Shown here in pieces: positions 15,059 through 22,215 of a DNA stretch of 33,816 nucleotides; position 1 is the first letter of the stretch, and each line of letters begins with the position of its first letter. A program made the translations under genes and the position numbers. This DNA is from Candidatus Kaiserbacteria bacterium (GTDB lineage Bacteria > Patescibacteriota > Minisyncoccia > Phycocordibacterales > UBA2100): positions 1-33,816 of the forward strand of contig JACQKA010000022.1 in NCBI GenBank assembly GCA_016204805.1, written 5' to 3'. The notes under the pieces were generated by a model, which made no database searches, was not told where the DNA came from, and saw only the letters and a program-made list of their open reading frames with translations.

Positions 15059-15184
15059 ATGAAAAAGCGAGTACCGAGGACCCGCTCCTCGCTAGCCGCA
15101 GTAACAAGCTGGAAGCAATTGACTTGGTACGAAGTTGTGATACAGGTTATGATAGATACGAACCTTAAAAAGAGGAGTGGGTAG
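15059..15184 (+). CDS. Possible short upstream reading frame (41 codons)
   Basis: An ATG with GGAGAG 4-5 nt upstream opens a 41-codon frame (MKKRVPRTRSSLAAV...) that ends 3 nt before the E1 start. The peptide is basic and unrecognised. The frame covers the probable E1 promoter, so it may be chance; if translated it could couple to E1. Confidence 0.2.
   Translation: MKKRVPRTRSSLAAVTSWKQLTWYEVVIQVMIDTNLKKRSG
15066..15090 (-). other. Hairpin between divergent promoters
   Basis: Read on the minus strand, a 6-bp stem CGAGGA-GCGGG-TCCTCG competes with an outer AGCGAG/CTCGCT pairing that is followed by TTTTT. It looks like a terminator, but it lies upstream of both nearby promoters, so what it would terminate is unclear. 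Confidence 0.35.
15119..15153 (+). promoter_or_regulatory. Promoter of the E1 gene
   Basis: TTGACT (15119-15124), 17 bp, ACAGGT (15142-15147) matches the TTGAC-17-NNNGGT pattern of other genes of the island. TTGGTA (15124-15129), 18 bp, TATGAT (15148-15153) is an overlapping alternative. GAGGAG at 15172-15177 and TAGGAA nearer the ATG serve as SD candidates. Confidence 0.5.
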
Positions 15185-15187
15185 GAA

Positions 15188-17383
15188 ATGAACGGACATG
15201 TAGCACGGCTTTCCAGGGAGAATCAGCTCCTGATGTACGAAATCATGTATAAAGGGCGTACCATTGATGAAAAGATCAGTGAGAGCGTCAAGACCTCTGA
15301 CGGGCTCATCCCGACGGGAGGTTTTGTCACGATCGGAGAAGAAGCAGTTTCTGCAGGCGCCGCTATGGCGCTTAATCCGAAACTTGATTGGGTCGGTATG
15401 CAGCATCGCTGTAAACCTGGATATATCCGATTCGGCGTTACGCCGTACGAAGACTTTATGAATCAAGGATGTCGGAAAGAATCTTCGACCGGCGGCAGAG
15501 ATGGGACAGTGCATTATGCATTCGTCCATCGTCATGTGCTCAAGTTCATTAGCCACATGGGTGCTCAAGTGGGAGCCGCATGCGGAGTCGTCGAAGGCCT
15601 GCGCTATCTGTATGATCTTGAGAAACGGGAAGGAGAGCTTCCGGTCTGCCAGGTGTATTTTGGAGATGGCGCCGCGCAACAGGGTATCATCCATGAGGCG
15701 ATGAACTATGCAGCCACGCGCAATCTTCCGGTCATCTTTGTGATAGACAACAATCACATCTCGACCGTGACGCGTGCGGACGGAGAATACGCAGGAAGGC
15801 ATTTATTTCCCCGCGCTCTTGGTTACAACATCGGCTGGCGGTATGTGGAAAACGGCAACGATGTTGTCGCTGTCTACAACGCTGCATATGAACTGGTTGA
15901 GCGTGCGCGCAGCATTGCCCGCTGTGGTCCCGGAGAATCGGGTCCCACCAAAGGTGAGGTGCGTGCGCCGGCAATTCTCGAATGCAACACATTCCGCTGG
16001 TCGGCTCATAACGAGTCGTTCATGCTACAGGATGTGGATCTCGACGAATGGCGCGAATGGCGCGCTCGCGATCCGGTCCGTATGTATCGCAATTTCCTGC
16101 TCGAGCTTCGCAGTGTCGAAGCGCTTAAGAAGGTAACCAGCAGAGAACCGCGAGCCATGCGTCTAGTGGAAGATCGTGAATTCAGCGAGGAAGAAATCAT
16201 CGCCATTGAAAAACGTGTGAAGGCGGAGGTTGAAGAGGCCTACGCGAAAGCGAAGGCGATGGAAAACCCCGATCCCAAAAAAGATGGGCTCGGCGACGTG
16301 TACCCCCCGACCGTGATCGTAAAAAAGGAGCGCATTGTCGAGCCGCTCCGAGCAGGTCTCCGTACGAGTTTCTCGAACGAAGAGTTGAAAAGCAAGCGGT
16401 CGTTTATGCGGTCGCTCCAAGATGTCATCAGGGAAACTCTGCGCGCTGACAAACGAGTACGCTATTTCGGAGAAGATGTCCGCGGACACGGCAACCATAT
16501 GGGAGGGGTGTCAGGCAAAACGCTCCTTGCGATCAAGGATCCGGATATTCTTGAAGAGCAGGTGTTTAACACACCACTCTCTGAGATGGCGATCATTGGC
16601 TCTGCGATCGGCCAGTCCTTGGTCGGGATCAAGCCGATCGCTGAAATTCAATATATGCCGTTCATGTCGGTTGGGATCTCGCAATTGACTGATTACGCTG
16701 CGACTCATTATTACACGACTCATACCCCCATTCAAGCAATGTTCACGATGCAATATGGCGGTCCCGCAGGCGGCGACTTCCATAGCAACACACGGCTTGA
16801 GGCGACACTCTTTCATACGCCAGGCATCAAGATGGTCGATCCGTCGACTCCGGCTGATGTGGCTGGACTTTTCAGGTCAGCTATGAAAACGCAAGCGCCA
16901 GTCATCTTTAAGACGAACGTCTGGGCATTCTCGCGCATCTATGGAGATCCCGCACCTGATGGATATGAAGTTCAGATCGGCATACCAGCACTTCGCAAGG
17001 AAGGTACGGATCTTACCATTATTACGTGGGGTCCGAGAATGCTCTTTGACGTAGTCGCTCCGGCAATAACGCGTCTTGAAGCGGAGGGACATTCGATCGA
17101 ACTCATTGAGCTTCGTTCTATCCAACCGTATGACCTCGAGTTCCTCGTGGATTCGGTGAGGCGCACGCGACGAGCTCTGGTTGTGCATCAGGATGTGGAG
17201 ATGGGTGGCGTTGGTGAATCAATTGCCTCCGCGATCACGAAAGATGCGAACTTCGATATGCGCGCAATCTCATACGGAGCCGCATATACTCCCACGCCCC
17301 AGCATCCAAATCTGGAACAGTATTTCCTGCCCTCAGCTGATGGCGTGTACAAGCACTCTATGAGGCTGCTCAAACATTGGTAA
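15188..17383 (+). CDS. Branched-chain-type 2-oxoacid dehydrogenase E1, fused alpha and beta subunits
   Basis: E1 decarboxylates a 2-oxoacid with thiamine diphosphate and passes the acyl group to lipoyl. Residues 1-~330 are the alpha part: GGFVTIGEEAVSAGAAMAL, HRCKPGYIRFG, and the ThDP motif running from GDG (159-161) to DNN (~187). Residues ~395-731 are the beta part: FGEDVRGHGNHMGG, FNTPLSEMAIIGSAIG, IAEIQYMPF, MQYGGPAGGDFHSN, and the closing VVHQDVEMGGVGESIAS. Such fusions are known for 2-oxoisovalerate dehydrogenases; two separate genes are the rule elsewhere. Length 731 aa is normal for a fusion. It heads the plus-strand set with the lipoyl protein and E2. Branched-chain oxoacids are the likely substrates, but pyruvate or other oxoacids are not excluded. 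Confidence 0.9.
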   Translation: MNGHVARLSRENQLLMYEIMYKGRTIDEKISESVKTSDGLIPTGGFVTIGEEAVSAGAAMALNPKLDWVGMQHRCKPGYIRFGVTPYEDFMNQGCRKESSTGGRDGTVHYAFVHRHVLKFISHMGAQVGAACGVVEGLRYLYDLEKREGELPVCQVYFGDGAAQQGIIHEAMNYAATRNLPVIFVIDNNHISTVTRADGEYAGRHLFPRALGYNIGWRYVENGNDVVAVYNAAYELVERARSIARCGPGESGPTKGEVRAPAILECNTFRWSAHNESFMLQDVDLDEWREWRARDPVRMYRNFLLELRSVEALKKVTSREPRAMRLVEDREFSEEEIIAIEKRVKAEVEEAYAKAKAMENPDPKKDGLGDVYPPTVIVKKERIVEPLRAGLRTSFSNEELKSKRSFMRSLQDVIRETLRADKRVRYFGEDVRGHGNHMGGVSGKTLLAIKDPDILEEQVFNTPLSEMAIIGSAIGQSLVGIKPIAEIQYMPFMSVGISQLTDYAATHYYTTHTPIQAMFTMQYGGPAGGDFHSNTRLEATLFHTPGIKMVDPSTPADVAGLFRSAMKTQAPVIFKTNVWAFSRIYGDPAPDGYEVQIGIPALRKEGTDLTIITWGPRMLFDVVAPAITRLEAEGHSIELIELRSIQPYDLEFLVDSVRRTRRALVVHQDVEMGGVGESIASAITKDANFDMRAISYGAAYTPTPQHPNLEQYFLPSADGVYKHSMRLLKHW

Positions 17384-17390
17384 AGGAACA

Positions 17391-17421
17391 GCCGCCCGCG
17401 ATATACCGCGGGCGGTTTTTT
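17391..17421 (+). terminator. Intrinsic terminator after E1
   Basis: CCGCCCGCG/CGCGGGCGG stem with a 6-nt loop followed by TTTTTT. It separates E1 from the lipoyl/E2 genes, which have their own promoter. Confidence 0.9.
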
Positions 17422-17427
17422 GCGATA

Positions 17428-17456
17428 TTGACAAATCATATAAAAAGTAAGATGGT
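17428..17456 (+). promoter_or_regulatory. Promoter of the lipoyl protein-E2 operon
   Basis: A consensus TTGACA (17428-17433), a 17-bp spacer and GATGGT (17451-17456) lie 32 nt before ATG 17489. The -10 is weak against TATAAT but fits the NNNGGT pattern of this island. Confidence 0.45.
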
Positions 17457-17488
17457 GAGTGACAGGATCTTTAAGAAAAGAGGACGAC

Positions 17489-17764
17489 ATGAAAATCGCG
17501 ATCACCGTTCCTATCTCGTATGAAGTGCAGGAGGCGACCGTCGAGAAATGGTATAAGAAAATCGGCGACTCCATAGTAGCGGGCGATTCACTGCTCGATT
17601 GCGCCACCGAGAAAGTTGTCATCGAAATTCCGGCCCCTGCAGACGGCGTGCTTTTGGAGATCATAGCGAAAGACGGTGAGTCAGTCTTTCGCCCGGAGCA
17701 CGCGCCCACCACAGGCAACTGGGACGCCACGGTCGGCTATATGGAAACGGGTAACACGCCATGA
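17489..17764 (+). CDS. Free-standing lipoyl carrier protein
   Basis: A 91-aa protein consisting of one biotinyl/lipoyl attachment domain. The attachment lysine is Lys42 in DCATEKVVIEIPAP, with the typical Glu before it and ADGVLLEI after it; this hairpin context (EKV, not MKM) indicates lipoylation rather than biotinylation. Start 17489 has AGAGGA upstream and begins the fold (MKIAITVPIS); a GTG 30 nt earlier is unlikely. Its stop overlaps the E2 start as ATGA. In most organisms this domain is the N-terminus of E2; here it is a separate protein, presumably shuttling acyl groups between E1 and the E2 catalytic domain. Confidence 0.88.
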   Translation: MKIAITVPISYEVQEATVEKWYKKIGDSIVAGDSLLDCATEKVVIEIPAPADGVLLEIIAKDGESVFRPEHAPTTGNWDATVGYMETGNTP

Positions 17765-18591
17765 CTGGAATGGCTTCCGCATCGCACCCGCCGGGAACAC
17801 TTATACTCAAACCCTCGCAAGAATTGTTGAGAAAAGCGCACGGTCTTGAAGGACTGAACAACCGACTCACCTATACCACTAAAGAGAGGCGAGTCGTCGT
17901 TGCCGGTGGCGAACCGATTGCATACAATCTGTATAAACTCCTCGCATTCAAAAAGGAGCTCGACTATCGGTTTCAAGAAGTATTACACGTACGTGTGCGG
18001 CCATGGATGTTTGTTGCGCTTGCCGTAGCGCGCGTGCTGACGCGAGATGCATTCGCAACATTGAACGGCTACTGGAACACGCATGATACTGACCAGAAAT
18101 ATGACAGCGTTGCGCTGTATGCATCCGTCCATCTCGGGTTCTCGTACGACCGTGGCACTCCACCGCGCATTGATAGAGAGCAGAGAACGATCGGCGAAGG
18201 GACTCCCGGTTTGCGGATTCTCACACTGCGCGACGCGCACATGAAATCATGCGCAGAATTTCTTGCTTCGCTCGATGATCTGCTCAAGAGAGCAGATCTT
18301 GATACACGGAAAGGAACGCGTATCAAAGACACAAAGCTTGAAGAGTGGACGGGCGCGACTTTCATATTCAACAATATCGGGGCGTTGCGCCACGCGCGCG
18401 GCTGGTCAATCCTGTCACCGCATATATCCGCGCTTATGAATATGGGACACATTGCCCCTGACGGTACAGCCACGTTCCAGATCTTTTTCGACCATCGGAT
18501 GTGTGACGGCTCGCTAGTGACTGCGTTTACGGACGCTGTATATGAGGAGCTCGGGCGCGTGCTCACGGAAGTGAACGCGCTCATCGCGTAG
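17761..18591 (+). CDS. 2-oxoacid dehydrogenase E2 acyltransferase, catalytic domain only
   Basis: This 276-aa protein transfers an acyl group from lipoyl to CoA. The catalytic signature HRMCDG (His245, Asp249) is intact, as is the preceding NIGALRHARGWSILSPH region that shapes the active site. It starts directly with a divergent N-terminal part (residues ~1-60) and has neither a lipoyl domain nor a recognisable E1/E3-binding domain, so how the complex is held together is unclear. The gene overlaps the lipoyl gene by ATGA, so the pair together replaces a normal E2. A strong terminator follows. The divergent sequence leaves the exact acyl specificity open. Confidence 0.85.
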   Translation: MTGMASASHPPGTLILKPSQELLRKAHGLEGLNNRLTYTTKERRVVVAGGEPIAYNLYKLLAFKKELDYRFQEVLHVRVRPWMFVALAVARVLTRDAFATLNGYWNTHDTDQKYDSVALYASVHLGFSYDRGTPPRIDREQRTIGEGTPGLRILTLRDAHMKSCAEFLASLDDLLKRADLDTRKGTRIKDTKLEEWTGATFIFNNIGALRHARGWSILSPHISALMNMGHIAPDGTATFQIFFDHRMCDGSLVTAFTDAVYEELGRVLTEVNALIA

Positions 18592-18595
18592 CAAA

Positions 18596-18632
18596 AAAGG
18601 CACCTGCGGAAAACAGGTGCCTTTCCCTTTTT
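18596..18632. terminator. Intrinsic terminator after E2
   Basis: AAAGGCACCTG/CAGGTGCCTTT stem with a 7-nt loop, followed by CCC and TTTTT. Confidence 0.85.
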
Positions 18633-18683
18633 GACCTGCTTTAACCACAAAAAATCGCGCTGACAATAGTGTATATTTTCTGT

Positions 18684-18821
18684 ATGTTCGGACACGATAC
18701 ACAGTTCATCATCGATTTTGATAGCACGCTTGTCTCCCTGGAGACGCTCGACGAACTCGCGAAGATCACGCTCGCAGATGACATCTGGGACAGTTTTGAT
18801 AAGGTAAACGCAGAATCATAG
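18684..18821 (+). pseudogene. serB (HAD phosphoserine phosphatase) remnant, N-terminal 45 codons
   Basis: A 45-codon frame reads FIIDFDSTLVSLETLDELA, which is HAD motif I (DFDST) and the helix after it as found in long SerB-type phosphoserine phosphatases of some bacteria. It then stops after DKVNAES, where such a protein should continue for hundreds of residues; motifs II-IV are absent downstream, where serA begins. The stop TAG overlaps the SD of serA (AGGAGG). It is best read as the surviving 5' end of a deleted serB that once preceded serA. Use as a short leader peptide that couples translation to serA is an alternative. Confidence 0.65.
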
Positions 18822-18832
18822 GAGGCGCCGTA

Positions 18833-20041
18833 ATGAGCAGAGGAACAGTGGTGTTACTCAACACGATCCATGATCGTGCACAAAAAATGTTCGACCAAAA
18901 CGATTACCGCGTAGTGCTGGCATCGACGTCAGCACTCAAGGGCGAGTTACACAGGGAATTGCGTGATGCGGTCGTGCTCGGTATTCGTTCGAGCAATACC
19001 GTAACAGAAGCGATGCTCGAGCAGATGCCGAATCTGCTTGCAATCGGCGCATTTTGCATCGGCACGAACCAGATAGACATAGCCGCATGTTCAAAGCGCG
19101 GCATCGCAGTCTTCAACGATCGACACAGCAGTGCGCGCAGTGTCGCGGAACTTGCGCTCGCATGTATGTTGAATCTGTCGCGCGGCATCGGTGATCACAG
19201 CAAGTCCATGCACGATGGCATCTGGAACAAGCGTGCCAAGGGAGCACACGAGATCCGTGGCAAAAAATTGGGCATCGTGGGCTACGGCAACATCGGTACG
19301 CAATTATCGGTCATGGCAGAAGGTCTCGGTATGCAGGTGTATTTCTACGATGTTGCTGATAAGCTTGCGCTCGGCAATGCACGCAAATGTGCGTCTCTTG
19401 TTGAGTTACTTTCGACAGTTGATGTCGTCAGCATGCACATTGACGGCCGCGGCGCGAATAAGAAAATTATGGGTGAGCAAGAATTCAGTCTGATGAATCG
19501 CGATGCATATTTCATCAACGTAAGCAGAGGAAGTGTTGTTGACGAAATAGCTCTCGCACATGCGCTCATGAGCGGTAGACTTGGCGGCGTCGCGCTCGAT
19601 GTGTTCGAAAAGGAGCCATCTGGTAACGAGGAGTTTGCTTCGCCGCTCAGGAATATGCGGAACGTTATTCTCACGCCGCATATCGGCGGCAGTACGGAAG
19701 AAGCGCAGGAAAACATAGGTGCGTTCGTTGCAGAAAAATTGCGCGCGTATCTCGAAACCGGCTCGACCGCGCTTTCGGTCAACCTACCGCAAGTCACTAT
19801 GCAAGAGATGCACCGACAATACCGCATTACGCACCTACACCGGAATGTGCCGGGTGTCATGGCGAACATCAACGCCCTCTTTGCGCACAGCAAAATAAAC
19901 ATCGAAGCCCAACGTCTGCAAACCGCAGGAGAGTTGGGATACGCAGTCATCGACCTGAATCAACCGTGCGATGCGAGTCTACTGCAGGCACTGCACGATA
20001 TTCCAGAGACCATACGGCTTCGAGAGATCGACAGAGCATAA
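18833..20041 (+). CDS. serA: D-3-phosphoglycerate dehydrogenase (2-hydroxyacid dehydrogenase with ACT domain)
   Basis: SerA oxidises 3-phosphoglycerate in the first step of serine synthesis. Seen in 402 aa: substrate-domain GIRSSNTVTEAML and GAFCIGTNQIDI, the NAD loop VGYGNIGTQ (~148-156), RGSVVDE with the catalytic Arg, FEKEPSG with Glu, and PHIGGSTEEAQ with the catalytic His. A C-terminal ACT domain (HLHRNVPGVMANINALF) is the usual serine-feedback site. AGGAGG lies 7 nt before the ATG. The adjoining serB remnant supports the serine role. Because it sits next to an oxoacid dehydrogenase, action on another 2-hydroxyacid is a weaker alternative. Confidence 0.88.
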   Translation: MSRGTVVLLNTIHDRAQKMFDQNDYRVVLASTSALKGELHRELRDAVVLGIRSSNTVTEAMLEQMPNLLAIGAFCIGTNQIDIAACSKRGIAVFNDRHSSARSVAELALACMLNLSRGIGDHSKSMHDGIWNKRAKGAHEIRGKKLGIVGYGNIGTQLSVMAEGLGMQVYFYDVADKLALGNARKCASLVELLSTVDVVSMHIDGRGANKKIMGEQEFSLMNRDAYFINVSRGSVVDEIALAHALMSGRLGGVALDVFEKEPSGNEEFASPLRNMRNVILTPHIGGSTEEAQENIGAFVAEKLRAYLETGSTALSVNLPQVTMQEMHRQYRITHLHRNVPGVMANINALFAHSKINIEAQRLQTAGELGYAVIDLNQPCDASLLQALHDIPETIRLREIDRA

Positions 20042-20044
20042 AAC

Positions 20045-20070
20045 AAGGGAGGCCAGTGGCCTCCCTTTTT
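20045..20070. terminator. Bidirectional terminator between serA and the acyl-CoA dehydrogenase
   Basis: AAGGGAGGCC-AGT-GGCCTCCCTT with TTTTT on the plus side, at the meeting point of convergent operons. Confidence 0.88.
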
Positions 20071-20075
20071 AATTT

Positions 20076-21212
20076 CTACTTGTCCAGATTCTTTGCAATC
20101 ACCTCGAGCTGGATGTTGTTCGCACCCTCATAGATGAGCGTAGGGAAAATATCCATGAGTCGTGGGAGCCAAGGCATCTCTTGCGTCACTGCCATGCCGC
20201 CAAAATAGGTAGCAAGCTTGCCACCGTATTGCCATGCGATTTCTGTGGCATTTTCCTTCGCTTCCGATGCTATTTTGGTACAGTATTCACCGCGATCGCG
20301 CATTTCTGATGCAGCGAGCACCAGTGTCCACGCCGCTTCCAGCCGCGCATGCGCCTGGGCAAAATCGAGTCTCACTTTCTGATTGTCCCAGACCGCTCTG
20401 TCGAATTGTCTTCGCGTTTTAGTCCACTCAAGAGCGGTGTCGAAGATCCACATCGCCATACCAATCGCCTGCGCGGCGATATTGATGCGCCCGCCATCCA
20501 AGGTCTTCATGGCTATGTCCCAGCCGTCTCCTTGGAGCAGGGTGTCTTCTGGCAGTACCGCATCTGCAAATGATATCTCGCAAAAATCGGAACTTTTCAA
20601 CACACGCTTGGGAAGATAGCGGACATTGACACCCGGATGTTTCAATCCTGGCGCTGATTCAAGAACAAAAGCGGAAATGTCTCTGAATCCTGTGCGGGCA
20701 AACATCACTGCTACGGACGCGTGCAATGCATTCGTAATGAATGTTTTCGTACCGTTAACTACCCACCCATCTTTTTGGAGATGTGCATGAATTTTCATCG
20801 AACGTGCATCCGAACCCGCATTCGGCTCGGTAAGCGCATAACAGCCGAGGATTTCACCCGAGGCGAGTTTTGGCAGAATCCGTTTTTTCTGTTCCTCACT
20901 ACCCGCATACATAATGGGAAATGCCGCAAGCGAGCTATTCGCTGTCCATATCAGATGAAAAGACGGCCAGTAATAGGCAACTTCGCGTGCAACATACGAT
21001 GCCGCAACGGTGTTCATGCCCATGCCACCATATTGCTCGGGAATCGTGAGCCCGAATAATCCAAGACTGCCCGCTTTCTTCACAGGCTCTGCCGGGAACT
21101 TCCCTTCCTCCTCGTGAGTAGTATAAGCGGGTAGTAGCTCTTCCTCGCCGAATTTGCGGACCGTATCAAGTATCGCCCGCAATGAATCGTCGTGTGGTTC
21201 TGTCCACCGCAT
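20076..21212 (-). CDS. Acyl-CoA dehydrogenase
   Basis: This FAD enzyme introduces a 2,3-double bond into acyl-CoA, passing electrons to ETF. Seen in 378 aa: CYALTEPNAGSDARSM (FAD/substrate), WVVNGTKTFITNA, GRINIAAQAIGMA, RRQFDRAVWDNQKV, and IYEGANNIQ with the catalytic Glu362. The base at this position places it with short/medium-chain and isobutyryl/2-methylacyl-CoA dehydrogenases; isovaleryl-CoA dehydrogenase carries its base in the helix that here reads DGGRIN, with no Glu. So a simple isovaleryl-CoA assignment is doubtful. SD GGGAGA precedes the ATG. It lies downstream of the SDR terminator, so it may have its own promoter. Confidence 0.93.
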   Translation of the reverse strand: MRWTEPHDDSLRAILDTVRKFGEEELLPAYTTHEEEGKFPAEPVKKAGSLGLFGLTIPEQYGGMGMNTVAASYVAREVAYYWPSFHLIWTANSSLAAFPIMYAGSEEQKKRILPKLASGEILGCYALTEPNAGSDARSMKIHAHLQKDGWVVNGTKTFITNALHASVAVMFARTGFRDISAFVLESAPGLKHPGVNVRYLPKRVLKSSDFCEISFADAVLPEDTLLQGDGWDIAMKTLDGGRINIAAQAIGMAMWIFDTALEWTKTRRQFDRAVWDNQKVRLDFAQAHARLEAAWTLVLAASEMRDRGEYCTKIASEAKENATEIAWQYGGKLATYFGGMAVTQEMPWLPRLMDIFPTLIYEGANNIQLEVIAKNLDK

Positions 21213-21249
21213 GCTTTTTCTCCCTTTGTGTCTGATCTTTCTCTAACAT

Positions 21250-21277
21250 AAAAAAAGCCCCCGCGCGAGCGCGGGGG
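21250..21277 (-). terminator. Terminator after the SDR gene
   Basis: CCCCCGCG-CGAG-CGCGGGGG stem followed on the minus strand by a U-run. The 20-nt hairpin is identical to the one at 22187-22206. Confidence 0.88.
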
Positions 21278-21292
21278 ATTCTACTGAGAGTT

Positions 21293-22114
21293 TTAACTTA
21301 CCAAGTAACCGCCATCAACAGGCAGGCAGGCACCGTTTATGGCACTCGCTTCTTTGCTTGCCAGCCATAGTACGGTCTGAGCAATTTCCGCCGGCTGTAT
21401 TTTTCTCCTTTGTGGATTCCGTGCGAGGTACGACGCCAATGCCGCATCAGAAAGGTCAGTGGTCATCGGTGTTTCTACGATACCAGGGGCCACCGCATTC
21501 ACGGTGATATCCAAAGCGGGTTCATCGCGGTTTTTGTTAAACGGCGCTTCACAAGCAAGGGTCTTGGTCAGAGAAAGTACCGCGGCTTTTGATGCCGCAT
21601 ATGCGAGATTGCCTACGTCTCCCTTAAGTCCCTCCACCGAGGCAATATTTACAATCCTGCCGTATCCGGCCCTGCGCATGTATGGTAATACCGCATGACA
21701 ACAGTGCAGTGTTCCCCAAAAGTTCACGTCCATCACACGGCGCATGGAAAGAAAATTCTGCTCCGTTACTTTTGCCAGAGTCTGCATGGCATCCTTGGGC
21801 ATAATGCCAGCCGCATTTACTAAAACACTGATGCCCCCGCAGTCCGATGCTATGGATTGTAAACCATCGCTCACCGCTGCAAGATCAGTAACATCCAAAT
21901 CCCATGTTTTGATTTCACAATTAACATTCCGGGTACTCAGTGGAAAAAGGTCATGAAGTTCTCGATGCAGTTCTTTCAACTGCACGTATGCCTTCGTATG
22001 ATCGAGAAGGGTGATGTATAATGCGTCGCTACCGTATGTAGCGACAAATTGCTCCGCTATCGCCCTACCAATACCACCCGCAGCACCGGTAATAACGACC
22101 ACCTGTTCCTTCAT
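21293..22114 (-). CDS. Short-chain dehydrogenase/reductase
   Basis: A 273-aa classical SDR: VVITGAAGGIGRAIA (NAD(P) loop), LVNAAGIMP, Ser in IVNIASVEG, YAASK with the catalytic Tyr and Lys, and VAPGIVETPM. Length and motifs match FabG, acetoacetyl-CoA reductase and 3-hydroxybutyrate dehydrogenase. In this context it may interconvert acetoacetate (made by HMG-CoA lyase) and 3-hydroxybutyrate, or act on a 3-hydroxyacyl-CoA; this is inference. AAGGAGA precedes the ATG. A stretch of about 25 residues after GSDALYITLLDH is longer than usual. It has its own promoter (22150-22178) and terminator, so it is a single-gene unit. Confidence 0.88.
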   Translation of the reverse strand: MKEQVVVITGAAGGIGRAIAEQFVATYGSDALYITLLDHTKAYVQLKELHRELHDLFPLSTRNVNCEIKTWDLDVTDLAAVSDGLQSIASDCGGISVLVNAAGIMPKDAMQTLAKVTEQNFLSMRRVMDVNFWGTLHCCHAVLPYMRRAGYGRIVNIASVEGLKGDVGNLAYAASKAAVLSLTKTLACEAPFNKNRDEPALDITVNAVAPGIVETPMTTDLSDAALASYLARNPQRRKIQPAEIAQTVLWLASKEASAINGACLPVDGGYLVS

Positions 22115-22149
22115 TTTTCAGTCTCCTTTCCAAATGCCGATCCCATGAA

Positions 22150-22178
22150 ACCCTACAGCACGGTGGCAACTGCGTCAA
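22150..22178 (-). promoter_or_regulatory. Promoter of the SDR gene
   Basis: Minus strand TTGACG (22173-22178), 17 bp, TAGGGT (22150-22155), about 35 nt before ATG 22114. Confidence 0.6.
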
Positions 22179-22180
22179 AT

Positions 22181-22209
22181 AAAAAGCCCCCGCGCGAGCG
22201 CGGGGGCTT
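22181..22209 (-). terminator. Terminator of the hydratase-carboxyltransferase-lyase operon
   Basis: GCCCCCGCG-CGAG-CGCGGGGGC stem followed on the minus strand by TTTTT; it contains the same 20-nt hairpin as 21258-21277. Confidence 0.88.
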
Positions 22210-22215
22210 CTCCAA

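Noticed and set aside
15092-15802. Minus-strand frame of 236 codons across the start of E1
   Set aside because: Antisense to the conserved alpha part of E1; product shows no known pattern.
18684-18821. Complete small HAD phosphatase
   Set aside because: Only motif I is present; 45 codons cannot hold the HAD fold.
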